From positions 62,001 to 126,000 of the forward strand of contig JAYSQZ010000034.1 of assembly GCA_043721315.1 (NCBI GenBank): 64,000 bases of DNA, written 5' to 3'. The translations under genes and the position numbers were made by a program. The DNA comes from Elstera sp043721315. Lineage in GTDB: Bacteria > Pseudomonadota > Alphaproteobacteria > Elsterales > Elsteraceae. The notes under the pieces were generated by a model. It made no database searches. It had not been told where the DNA came from and saw only the letters and a program-made list of their open reading frames with translations. Shown here piece by piece: positions 34,894 to 42,849 of the stretch. How positions within the stretch are numbered: position 1 is the first letter of the stretch; the number at the start of each line of letters is the position of its first letter.

Positions 34894-36269
34894 GCGTTAG
34901 CCTTTTCGATCTCTTCAAGATCGGCCTTGGTCCGTCGAGTTCTCACACCGTGGGGCCGATGAAAGCCGCCTATCGCTTCGGGGAGGCGCTGGCGCAAGCG
35001 GGGCTGCTGCCGCGTGTCGCGCGCGTACAGGCCGAGCTTTTCGGGTCGCTCGCTCTCACCGGGCGCGGTCATGCCACCGATACCGCCGTGATTCTGGGGC
35101 TGGCCGGGCACCTGCCAGATCGGATTGAGCCGGATAACGTGCAGCCTTTGGTGCAGCAGATCGCCACTGAACAGCGTTTGGCGCTGGCGGGAGCCTTCGA
35201 GATCGGCTTCATCCAAACCACCGATTTGCTGTTTCAGATGCTGGATACGCTGCCCCGCCACACCAACGGGATGCGCTTCACCGCGTTCGATGCGACAGGA
35301 ACGGCCCTGCTAACGCGGATTTCCTATTCGATCGGCGGCGGGTTTATTTTGGATGAGGAAGAGTTTGAGCGCGGCGGGCAAACGTCAGGGCCGGTTTTGC
35401 CGTTTCCGTTCAAGTCGGGGTCGGAACTGTTGGGCATGGGCATGACGTTTGGCCTCACCATCGCGCAAATGGTTATGGCGAACGAGGTCGCGCAACGCCC
35501 GCGTGCCGAGGTGGAGGAGCACTTGCGCGCCGTGTGGGAGGCGATGCGCGCCTGCACAAAGCGCGGTCTTGCTACCGAGGGCCAGTTGCCGGGCGGCTTG
35601 CGCGTTAAACGCCGCGCCCCTGGCCTCTACCGGGCGATGCAGCGCAGCCTTGCCGCCAATCAACCGTCGCCCACTCTGTCGTTCGAGCGCGCCAGTCTGT
35701 ATGCGATTGCCGTGAACGAGGAAAACGCCTGCGGGGGCCGTGTCGTTACCGCGCCAACGAATGGGGCGGCGGGGTTGGTTCCTGCCGTGCTGCATTATTT
35801 CGTCGATTGTTGGCCTGAAGGCTCCGACGAGCAGAAAATCTTCGAGTTTCTACTCACCGCTACCGCCATTGGCAGCCTGTTCAAAACCCGCGCGTCGATT
35901 TCGGGTGCGGAGGTTGGGTGTCAGGGGGAGGTTGGCGTTGCCTGTTCGATGGCCGCCGCCGGGCTTGCCGCCGCCCTCGGCGGAAGCAATGCCCAGATCG
36001 AAAATGCGGCTGAAATCGGGATGGAGCATAATCTAGGGCTAACCTGCGATCCCATTGGCGGCCTCGTGCAGATCCCCTGTATCGAGCGCAATGCGATGGG
36101 GGCGGTTAAGGCGATCAACGCCGCCGCTCTGGCCCTGCAAGGCGATGGTACTCACCGCGTCTCGCTCGATCAGGTCATCGAAACCATGCGCCAAACGGGG
36201 CATGATATGATGACGAAATACAAGGAAACCGCTCAAGGCGGTCTCGCGGTGAATGTGGTGGCGTGTTAG
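34890..36269 (+). CDS. sdaA: L-serine ammonia-lyase (iron-sulfur, single chain)
   Basis: A 459-residue L-serine dehydratase converting serine to pyruvate and ammonia with a [4Fe-4S] cluster. FKIGLGPSSSHTVGPMKAA starts the beta domain and NACGGRVVTAPTNGAAG, SGAEVGCQGEVGVACSMAAAG and NLGLTCDPIGGLVQIPCIERN form the alpha domain with the cluster cysteines. Length fits the fused alpha-beta type (about 455). Translationally coupled to olsA; a metabolic reason for this link is not evident. The TAG stop lies within the terminator stem. Confidence 0.96.
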   Translation: MSVSLFDLFKIGLGPSSSHTVGPMKAAYRFGEALAQAGLLPRVARVQAELFGSLALTGRGHATDTAVILGLAGHLPDRIEPDNVQPLVQQIATEQRLALAGAFEIGFIQTTDLLFQMLDTLPRHTNGMRFTAFDATGTALLTRISYSIGGGFILDEEEFERGGQTSGPVLPFPFKSGSELLGMGMTFGLTIAQMVMANEVAQRPRAEVEEHLRAVWEAMRACTKRGLATEGQLPGGLRVKRRAPGLYRAMQRSLAANQPSPTLSFERASLYAIAVNEENACGGRVVTAPTNGAAGLVPAVLHYFVDCWPEGSDEQKIFEFLLTATAIGSLFKTRASISGAEVGCQGEVGVACSMAAAGLAAALGGSNAQIENAAEIGMEHNLGLTCDPIGGLVQIPCIERNAMGAVKAINAAALALQGDGTHRVSLDQVIETMRQTGHDMMTKYKETAQGGLAVNVVAC

Positions 36270-36314
36270 AGGATCGTGCGTCAACTATGACGCACGATCC
36301 TCTAGCTTTATTTT
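36267..36314 (+). terminator. strong terminator overlapping the sdaA stop codon
   Basis: A perfect 17-bp inverted repeat (36267-36283 with 36288-36304, loop ACTA) begins exactly at the TAG stop of sdaA and is followed by GCTTTATTTT. It ends the fur-olsB-olsA-sdaA transcript; lack of a strong T-run on the other strand makes it mainly rightward. Confidence 0.88.
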
Positions 36315-36397
36315 AGCCCTCGCCGCCAGGTGCGTTTGACGCGCCAAGCGCTTGGCCGGGCGCATCCGCGCCCTTGGCCGCCGCCTCAATGGCGGCT

Positions 36398-36435
36398 TCT
36401 AGAGCCGCGCCAGAGTTAAGGCGCGCGGCTCTAGA
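36398..36435 (-). terminator. hairpin overlapping the MocR gene stop codon
   Basis: TCTAGAGC and CGCGCC at 36398-36411 pair with GGCGCG and GCTCTAGA at 36420-36435 with a two-base bulge. The TAG stop of the leftward MocR gene (36431-36433) lies in the stem. No T-run follows, so termination is less sure than for the sdaA side. Between the two hairpins (36305-36397) there is only a coding-like leftward frame without a start codon. Confidence 0.5.
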
Positions 36436-37900
36436 TCACGCTTTCCTCCACCGCTAAATCTGCCGCCTTGCGGTTCGCGCCGAGCAGCCGGCCCAGAATA
36501 TCGAACCCCCGTACCACATCCGCCCGGCTGCGCGGCGTGCCAAGAGCGAGGCGGATGCCATCGCTTACCGTGCGCCCGACGCAGAAAGCCGCCGTGGGGG
36601 AGAGGATCACGCCCTCGCGGCGGGCGGCGGGCAGCAACACATCGTCGCGCCAGCCTTCCGGTAGATCAAGCCACATATGATAGGCATTCGGATGACAGGG
36701 GCGCGGAACGAGACCGTAAGCACCAAGGGCTTGGCGGGCCAGGGCTTGACGGGCGGCGCCTTCGATCCGCTTTTCTTCGATCAGCCGCTGCGCTGTCCCA
36801 TCTTCTACCCAACGGCGAACGATTTCGGCCATCAGTGGCGGTGCCATCCACACTGTTGTGCGAACACCGCTCGCAATCCGTGCCGCCGCATCGCCGGGGG
36901 CAACCAGCGCGCCAATCCGCAGGCCCGCCGCCAGGCTTTTCGACGTTGAACTGAGATAATAGACCTGATCGGGGGCATAGGCGTGTAGAGGCAACGGGGC
37001 TTCGGGCACGAGAAACCCATAGACATCATCTTCCAAAATTGCCACGCGGTAGCGCTGGGCAAGGGCGGCGATTTGCGCCCGGCGTGCCGCGCTCCAGATA
37101 ATCGCCGTTGGGTTTTGTATGGTCGGCATACAGTAGAGCGCCTTCACCAGCCCTTCGCGGCAGGCGGCTTCGAAGGCTTCCGGCACAATCCCGGCTTCGT
37201 CCGAGGGCAGGCCCTTGGTGCGGAGATGCATCAGCCGCGCTGCCGATTTCAGCCCGCCATAGGTGAGCGTATCGCAGGCAATAGTATCGCCCGGTGCCGC
37301 CACCGCCGATAGCGCCATCAGCAGCGCGTGCTGCGCGCCGGAGGTCAGGAACACGGTTTCAGGCTCCGGCGCAAACCCAGGCCGGGCGATAAACTGCGCC
37401 ATCGCCGCCCGATGCGCGGGCATCCCAAGGTGCGGCTGATAGGATAGAAACGGCTGAACTGCGCCGCTCAGGCTAATATCGACCAGCGTTCGGCTTAGGG
37501 ACTCGGCCTCGCTCCCCACGTTATTGGCAGAGACATTGATGGCAAGGTCGATCATGTCGTCTGCCGGGTTTAGGGCTTGCGCGGTAACTGGCTCCAACCG
37601 GGGCCGCACAAAGGTTCCGCGCCCAACTTCTCCGCCAATCAAACCGCGTTTTTCCGCCTCGGAATAGGCCCGCGTGACCGTGCCGACCGTCACCTTCAGC
37701 CGGTACGCAAGATCGCGGTGCGTCGGTAGCCGCGTGCCGGAGGGGAGGCGATTTTGCTCGATGTCCGCTGCCAGCGCATCGGCAATCGCCTTATAGCGCG
37801 GCCCGTTAAAGCGGCTTAGGTCCGGTATCCAGCTATCCCCCGAACGGGCGGGGGCCAATGGGCCAGCGTTGCGGGCGGGTGCATCGAGCAAAGCAGTCAT
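36431..37900 (-). CDS. MocR-type GntR/aminotransferase regulator
   Basis: A 489-residue PLP-dependent transcription factor. The N-terminal GntR winged helix (about 25-95) contains SGTRLPTHRDLAYRLKVTVGTVTRAYSEAEKRGL (positions about 55-88) and GRGTFVRPR. The aminotransferase-like domain has TSGAQHALLMALSAVA, EDDVYGF, and the PLP lysine in YYLSSTSKSLAAGLRIG. AAGGAG lies five bases before the ATG. It is divergent from the DUF1127 gene across 205 bp carrying repeated ATTGTC boxes, its probable operators. The ligand is unknown. Confidence 0.93.
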   Translation of the reverse strand: MTALLDAPARNAGPLAPARSGDSWIPDLSRFNGPRYKAIADALAADIEQNRLPSGTRLPTHRDLAYRLKVTVGTVTRAYSEAEKRGLIGGEVGRGTFVRPRLEPVTAQALNPADDMIDLAINVSANNVGSEAESLSRTLVDISLSGAVQPFLSYQPHLGMPAHRAAMAQFIARPGFAPEPETVFLTSGAQHALLMALSAVAAPGDTIACDTLTYGGLKSAARLMHLRTKGLPSDEAGIVPEAFEAACREGLVKALYCMPTIQNPTAIIWSAARRAQIAALAQRYRVAILEDDVYGFLVPEAPLPLHAYAPDQVYYLSSTSKSLAAGLRIGALVAPGDAAARIASGVRTTVWMAPPLMAEIVRRWVEDGTAQRLIEEKRIEGAARQALARQALGAYGLVPRPCHPNAYHMWLDLPEGWRDDVLLPAARREGVILSPTAAFCVGRTVSDGIRLALGTPRSRADVVRGFDILGRLLGANRKAADLAVEESVI

Positions 37901-37952
37901 GGCATCTCCTTATAACCGCAGTTTAGCGCGGGGAGCACGACCTGTCGAGCAT

Positions 37953-38030
37953 CATTGTCCCCCTTTTAGAAAGACAATGCTCCTCATTGTCATTAAATTT
38001 TACCGAACAATTTTGTCATCAGAACAATTT
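37953..38030. promoter_or_regulatory. candidate MocR operator cluster (CATTGTC boxes)
   Basis: CATTGTC occurs at 37953-37959 and 37985-37991 and in reverse (GACAATG) at 37973-37979; the last two form an inverted repeat with a 5-base centre. Two further GAACAATTTT boxes follow at 38005 and 38022. MocR regulators bind direct repeats near their own divergent promoter, and this gap separates the MocR gene from its divergent neighbour. Confidence 0.55.
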
Positions 38031-38105
38031 TAATCTCGACATAGCCCTGAAAACAGACCGAGATAGAGACACTTACCGCTAATTGTACCCGTAAGGAGAC
38101 AGACA

Positions 38106-38378
38106 ATGGCCCATAAAATGGTTTATATCTCCCTCGCCGACGCCGCTTGCTGCGCCAAAGACATGCCCGCTTCGTCGCCCGCCACCGTTTTCGCCAAAGT
38201 CCTACGTCTGCTCGCCATGCCGTTCCTGGCCCTGGGGGATGCCAATCGGGCCGCGCGTTTGCGCCGCCAAGCCCGCGAGATTCCCGACCATCTGCGCCAC
38301 GATATTGGCTTGAAGGACTTAAAGGAGCAAAGCCGCTTGCGGGAGGGGGAGAATGTGCGCTTTCCTAATTGGACCTGA
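38106..38378 (+). CDS. small DUF1127-like protein
   Basis: A 90-residue basic protein. The segment RAARLRRQAREIPDHLRHDIGLKD matches the DUF1127 pattern of Arg-rich helix followed by LLRDIGL; residues before it form a hydrophobic helix. In alphaproteobacteria DUF1127 proteins of this size can bind RNA or take part in phosphate and RNA turnover control. AAGGAG at 38092-38097 precedes the ATG. Its position opposite the MocR gene suggests that MocR controls it. Confidence 0.8.
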   Translation: MAHKMVYISLADAACCAKDMPASSPATVFAKVLRLLAMPFLALGDANRAARLRRQAREIPDHLRHDIGLKDLKEQSRLREGENVRFPNWT

Positions 38379-38472
38379 TCCGGCGCGCCATCGCCCCGCG
38401 CTGTGGCCCCTGTGGTCGCAGCACTGGCTAACGTCGCGCCGTCCCTCTCTTCTGCCGCAGGAACTTGCTTCC

Positions 38473-39216
38473 ATGACCGAGACAATCGCTCCACCCACCG
38501 AGGATCTGTTCCGCGCCGACGCCTATCAAACCGAAGCGGGCGCGGTGGTTCTCGCCGTCACTGAAACGGAAAAAGGTATCGAAATTCTGCTGGATCGCAC
38601 GCTGTTTTACCCCACGGGGGGCGGCCAGCCGGGCGATACGGGGGTGATTGTCTGCCCTAGTGGGGCAGAAACGCGGATTATGGACACGCGCAAAGGCTCA
38701 CATCCGAACACGATTGTTCACCTTGCCGACGTGGCCCCGGCGTTTTCCGTCGGCGATACCGTCACGCTGCGGTTGGACTGGCCGCGTCGTCATCGGTTGA
38801 TGCGGATGCACACCTGTTTGCATCTGCTGTCCTCGGTTGTTCCCGCAGGCGTGACTGGGGGGCAAGTGAATGAGGATAAAGGCCGCTTAGATTTCGACAT
38901 CGGCGAGTTGGTGCTCGATAAAGACGCGATTGAAACCCAGCTTAACGCCCTCATCGCTGCCGATCACCCGGTGGGGCAGCGCTGGATTACCGATGCGGAG
39001 TTGGAGGCGAACCCCGGCCTCGTCAAAACCATGTCGGTGCAACCACCGCGCGGGGCAGGCCGCGTGCGGCTGATAGATATTCCCGGTGTCGATCTGCAAC
39101 CCTGCGGCGGCACTCATGTCGCGCGCACGGGCGAGATTGGCCCGGTGCGGGTCGATAAAATCGAAAACAAGGGCAAACGGAACCGCCGCGTGGTTCTCGC
39201 CTTCGTTGAGGCATGA
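38473..39216 (+). CDS. alanyl-tRNA editing protein (AlaX)
   Basis: A 247-residue free-standing editing domain that deacylates Ser- or Gly-tRNA(Ala). LDRTLFYPTGGGQPGDTG is the usual N-terminal motif, and the zinc ligands are in HTCLHLL (HxxxH) and CGGTHVA (CxxxH). The ATG at 38473 is chosen because it matches the family start and has AGGA upstream; the longer frame overlaps the DUF1127 gene. Next to a GNAT gene at 7 bp, so probably an operon continuing into phzF. Confidence 0.93.
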   Translation: MTETIAPPTEDLFRADAYQTEAGAVVLAVTETEKGIEILLDRTLFYPTGGGQPGDTGVIVCPSGAETRIMDTRKGSHPNTIVHLADVAPAFSVGDTVTLRLDWPRRHRLMRMHTCLHLLSSVVPAGVTGGQVNEDKGRLDFDIGELVLDKDAIETQLNALIAADHPVGQRWITDAELEANPGLVKTMSVQPPRGAGRVRLIDIPGVDLQPCGGTHVARTGEIGPVRVDKIENKGKRNRRVVLAFVEA

Positions 39217-39223
39217 GAAGGGC

Positions 39224-39835
39224 ATGGGTTTGGATCTTTCCCCCGTAACCCTCACCGGGCGGCGTGTGATTCTGGTGCCCTTGACCGTCGCCCACGGCCC
39301 CGGCCTGCAAACCGCTATCGGCACCGCGCCCGTGTTTTGCTATTTCGGCGGGCTTCCGGCGCAGGATGCCGCAGCGGTACCGGAGTTTCTGAAGATCGCA
39401 GAAAATATGGCGGCGGCGAAAACCGCACTTCCCTTCTGCACGCTCGACCGCGACACCGGCCTGCCTATCGGCTCCACTCGTTTTGGCAATATCGACGCCG
39501 CCCATAAGCGTGCGGAAATCGGTTGGACGTTCGTCGTGCCAAGCCGCCAGCGCAGCGGGGCCAACCGCGAGGCGAAATATCTCATGCTGCGCTATGCCTT
39601 CGAGACGCTTGGGTGCGTTCGGGTAGAGCTGAAAACTCACCACCTTAATCAGCAATCCCGCAGAGCCATTGCGGCCCTGGGCGGCATCGAAGAGGGGATT
39701 CTGCGGAACCACATGATTATGAGCGACGGCAGCTTTCGTCACTCAGTCGTATTTTCGATTCTACCCGAAGAATGGCCCGCCGTGAAAATGCGGCTTGAAG
39801 CGCAACTGTATCCCGATGGAAAGATCCCCGCATGA
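39224..39835 (+). CDS. GNAT acetyltransferase (RimJ/RimL-like)
   Basis: A 203-residue Acetyltransf_3 protein. SPVTLTGRRVILVPL opens the domain, IGSTRFGNIDAAHKRAEIGWTFV is the central sheet, RQRSGANREAKYLMLRYAFE the acetyl-CoA loop and helix, and HHLNQQSRRAIAALGGIEEG the C-terminal N-x-x-S-R-x-A-x-x-x-G signature. The ATG at 39224 follows GAGAAGG. The substrate could be a protein N-terminus or small amine. Its end overlaps the phzF-like start by four bases. Confidence 0.9.
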   Translation: MGLDLSPVTLTGRRVILVPLTVAHGPGLQTAIGTAPVFCYFGGLPAQDAAAVPEFLKIAENMAAAKTALPFCTLDRDTGLPIGSTRFGNIDAAHKRAEIGWTFVVPSRQRSGANREAKYLMLRYAFETLGCVRVELKTHHLNQQSRRAIAALGGIEEGILRNHMIMSDGSFRHSVVFSILPEEWPAVKMRLEAQLYPDGKIPA

Positions 39836-40725
39836 ACCTATCGTTGCCGCTCTATCAACTCGATGCTTTCACCCCTGAGCGGTTTTGCGGCAACCCCGCC
39901 GCCGTCATGCCGCTGACGGAGCCGCTGCCAGCGGCGCTGATGCAGGCGATTGCCGCCGAAAACAATCTGTCGGAAACCGCCTTCATTCAGCGCCGCCCTG
40001 GCCCTGCGGTGGAGTATGATATTCGCTGGTTTACCCCCGCGCTCGAAGTGCAGCTTTGCGGCCACGCCACTCTTGCCAGTGCTGCCGTCGTGCTGGAACG
40101 GCTGGAGCCTAGCGCCAACCGCGTTACCTTTCACAGCCTCAGCGGCCCGCTGTATGTGGATAAAATCGCTCTTCCCGATGGTACGCCCGGCTATCGGCTC
40201 GATTTTCCGCGCGATGTGCCTGAAACGGTCGAGGATGCGGCCCTTTTAACGCAAGTCTCTGATGCGCTTGGCGTAGAAGTGCTCGCTTTGCTGTGCAGTC
40301 CAACCGCCGCATACCGGCTGGTCGCCCTCGTGCGGGATGCTGCAACGGTCGAACACGCCCAACCGGATCTGACGAAAATCGCCGCTATCAATCACCGCTC
40401 AGTGTCGCTCACGGCGGCAGGCACGGCGGCAGGCCGGACCGAGACGGATGAAGTTTCGATGACGGCCATCGCCAGTGGCGATCATGCCGATGTGGATTTT
40501 GTCAGCCGCATGTTCGCGCCGAAAGCAGGCATTCCTGAAGATCCTGTGACCGGATCGCTCCACTGCATCCTCACGCCCTATTGGGCGGCGCGCTTGGGCA
40601 AGAGTAAACTCCGCGCCCGCCAACTGAGCGCCCGGCGCGGCGAGCTTTTCGTGGAAGATACCGGTACCCGCACGCTTCTGAGCGGGGCAGTCGTGTTTGT
40701 GCTGGAAGGGGTGATGCAGGTTTAG
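39832..40725 (+). CDS. PhzF family isomerase
   Basis: A 297-residue protein of the PhzF/diaminopimelate-epimerase fold. LYQLDAFTPERFCGNPAAV is the standard start, the catalytic glutamate is in NNLSETAFI (near residue 47), ELCGHAT occurs as VQLCGHATLAS, and GIPEDPVTGSLHC is the C-terminal signature. Most PhzF homologues are not phenazine enzymes and have unknown substrates; no phenazine genes are present. Last gene of the alaX-GNAT-phzF unit, its end overlapping the opposing hydrolase gene by four bases. Confidence 0.93.
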   Translation: MNLSLPLYQLDAFTPERFCGNPAAVMPLTEPLPAALMQAIAAENNLSETAFIQRRPGPAVEYDIRWFTPALEVQLCGHATLASAAVVLERLEPSANRVTFHSLSGPLYVDKIALPDGTPGYRLDFPRDVPETVEDAALLTQVSDALGVEVLALLCSPTAAYRLVALVRDAATVEHAQPDLTKIAAINHRSVSLTAAGTAAGRTETDEVSMTAIASGDHADVDFVSRMFAPKAGIPEDPVTGSLHCILTPYWAARLGKSKLRARQLSARRGELFVEDTGTRTLLSGAVVFVLEGVMQV

Positions 40726-41495
40726 GGGGCGTCTGCTTCAGCCGCAAAATCACGGATTGCTTGAGTAACGGCCCCCGGCGCTTCCAGCATCATCAGATGC
40801 GCCGCGTCTTGGATACACAAGAACCGCGCGCCCGGAATCTTCCCCGCCATGCGCTCCACGCCCTGCGGCGGCGCTTGGCGGTCGTGCTCGCCTGCAAGGC
40901 AGAGCACGGGCATGGGAAGCGCCGCCAAAGCCGCGCGCCGATCGAAGGTGACGAGGCACGCGAGCGCGGCGCGGTAAGCGGCCTCCGCCATCATCGCCAT
41001 TGCCTCCGCACACTCAGAAACCACGTCTGGCGGGGTCGTCGGCAGGCAGAGGTCTGCCACCAGCGCTGGAGCAAGATCAGCTAGGCGCTGCCCTGCATCG
41101 AGCGGCCCCAAGCGTTCCGCCAGAAAAGCGCGCTGAAAGCTGCCATCTGCACTGCCGAAGAGGGCCGAACTGCCGATGAAGGTGAGCGAGCGGCAGCGGC
41201 GCGGTGCGGTCGCGGCCACCTCTAGCGCCAGCATCCCGCCCATCGAATGCCCGACCAGATGCGCTGCGGCTATTTCATGTGTATCGAAAAAATCAAGAAG
41301 AGCCGTGGCCAATCCAGCAAAACTTAGCGGCTGCCCGTCCCAAGGCGCGCTGGCATGACCCGGCATCGTCCAAGCGTGGCACGCGATACCTTGGGCGCGT
41401 AACGCTGCGATCTGCGGCGTCCAGCAGCGCCCATCCAAACCAAGGCCGTGCAGAAACACCACGGGGGAAAACACCACGGGGGCCGTCATGGTCAT
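40722..41495 (-). CDS. alpha/beta hydrolase
   Basis: A 257-residue hydrolase. FLHGLGLDGRCW gives the oxyanion HG, AHLVGHSMGGMLALEVA the nucleophile Ser, LAGEHDRQAP the Asp and IQDAAHLMML the catalytic His. The ATG at 41495 is seven bases after AGGAGG, so it is preferred over one at 41513. The sequence resembles the 3-oxoadipate enol-lactonase/haloperoxidase-like group, but the substrate is open. Last gene of the leftward ribF-pyrF-accD-folC run, 21 bp after folC. Confidence 0.9.
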   Translation of the reverse strand: MTMTAPVVFSPVVFLHGLGLDGRCWTPQIAALRAQGIACHAWTMPGHASAPWDGQPLSFAGLATALLDFFDTHEIAAAHLVGHSMGGMLALEVAATAPRRCRSLTFIGSSALFGSADGSFQRAFLAERLGPLDAGQRLADLAPALVADLCLPTTPPDVVSECAEAMAMMAEAAYRAALACLVTFDRRAALAALPMPVLCLAGEHDRQAPPQGVERMAGKIPGARFLCIQDAAHLMMLEAPGAVTQAIRDFAAEADAP

Positions 41496-41516
41496 GGCAT
41501 CCTCCTGAGACATTCG

Positions 41517-42833
41517 CTAATCCGCTGGTGGGCAGTGGTTTTCGGTCAACACCCGTCCGGCCAGATAGAGCGAGCCGCAAATCAGCACCCGCGCGCCCAG
41601 CGCTTGATCGGCCACATCGCGCAAGCCTTCAAAGACTGAATCGACCGAGGCGGCGTTGGCAAAACCAACATCCTGGGCAATCGCCGCCAGTCGATCCGCC
41701 GGGATCGAGTTAGCTTCTTCGGGAATGATGACGGTGCGAATGGCGGTCGCGAACGGCTGCAACGGTGCCAAAAACCCACGCGGGTCTTTGGAATCAAGCA
41801 TTCCAACGACGAGGAACAAGGGCCTATCGCGCCATTCGCGCAGCACCGCCGCTATGGCTTCGCCCGCACCAGGATTATGGCCACCGTCGAGCCAAAGCTC
41901 GCAGGTGTCTGGTAGTACATCGACCAGCGGGCCAGTGATCAGGCGCTGCATCCGGGCGGGATGCACCACTCGGCGCAGGCCCTCCGCCAGCGAGACGGCG
42001 GTTATCTTCTGGAAGCGCTTGCGGAGTTGCAGCGCGCAGGCCACCGCTGTCCCAGCGTTATCAATCTGATGCGCGCCGAATAGCGCGGGTTTGGGCAGCA
42101 CGAGCGTGCCGATATCGTCCTGGTAGCGCAACCCTTCCGGGCAGGCCGTTGCCGTCCACGTGCGCCCGTTCGCCAGGACGGACGCCCCGACCGAGGCCGC
42201 GCGCAAATCAATCACCGACAAGGCTTCCGGGCTTTGCGGTCCGCTCACCACTGTAACGCCTTCTTTAATAATCCCAGCTTTTTCCCCGGCAATCGCTTCC
42301 AGCGTATCCCCAAGATAGTATTGATGATCGAGCGAGATGGGCGTGATTGCGGCCAAGAGCGGCGGGGGAATGACGTTGGTGGCATCCAGCCGCCCGCCAA
42401 GCCCTACTTCCAGCAGCAACACATCGGCGGGATATTGCGAGAAGGCAACGAAGGCCACTGCCGTCGTAATCTCGAAAAACGTAATCGGCGCGCCATTGTT
42501 GGCGGCTTCCACCCGTTCCAGCACGGCGTTTAGCGCGTCGTCGGAGATTGTGTTCCCGGCTAAATTGATACGCTCGTTAAAGCGCACCAGATGGGGCGAA
42601 ATATAAGCGTGCGGCTTGTAACCCGAGGCTTGGAAAATAGATTTTAGATAAGCGACCAACGAGCCTTTGCCATTCGTGCCCGCCACATGCACGACGGGCG
42701 GCAGGCTTTGTTCTGGGTTGCCGAGCTTATCGAGCAGGGTTTGCATCCGCCCCAATGAGAGATCAATCACTTTGGGATGGAGCGTTTGCAGCCGCTTCAG
42801 CACGTCGAGGCAGCGTTCCGCAGGTTCCGTCAT
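41517..42833 (-). CDS. folC: bifunctional folylpolyglutamate/dihydrofolate synthase
   Basis: A 438-residue ATP-dependent ligase adding glutamate to dihydropteroate and folates. IDLSLGRMQTLLDKLG is the typical N-terminal part, VVHVAGTNGKGSLVAYL the P-loop, SPHLVRFNERI the folate-binding loop, and LEVGLGGRLDATNV the Mg/ATP motif. The ATG at 42833 has GGAG eight bases upstream. Sixteen bases after accD, the common accD-folC order. Confidence 0.96.
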   Translation of the reverse strand: MTEPAERCLDVLKRLQTLHPKVIDLSLGRMQTLLDKLGNPEQSLPPVVHVAGTNGKGSLVAYLKSIFQASGYKPHAYISPHLVRFNERINLAGNTISDDALNAVLERVEAANNGAPITFFEITTAVAFVAFSQYPADVLLLEVGLGGRLDATNVIPPPLLAAITPISLDHQYYLGDTLEAIAGEKAGIIKEGVTVVSGPQSPEALSVIDLRAASVGASVLANGRTWTATACPEGLRYQDDIGTLVLPKPALFGAHQIDNAGTAVACALQLRKRFQKITAVSLAEGLRRVVHPARMQRLITGPLVDVLPDTCELWLDGGHNPGAGEAIAAVLREWRDRPLFLVVGMLDSKDPRGFLAPLQPFATAIRTVIIPEEANSIPADRLAAIAQDVGFANAASVDSVFEGLRDVADQALGARVLICGSLYLAGRVLTENHCPPAD

Positions 42834-42849
42834 CGCCGAGGTCTCCCGC

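Noticed and set aside
36400..36435. TCTAGAGC stems as recombination or attachment sites
   Set aside because: No integrase or flanking mobile genes; a termination-related role is simpler.
38106..38500. Start of AlaX at 38353
   Set aside because: Would overlap the DUF1127 gene and lacks a ribosome site; family start is at 38473.
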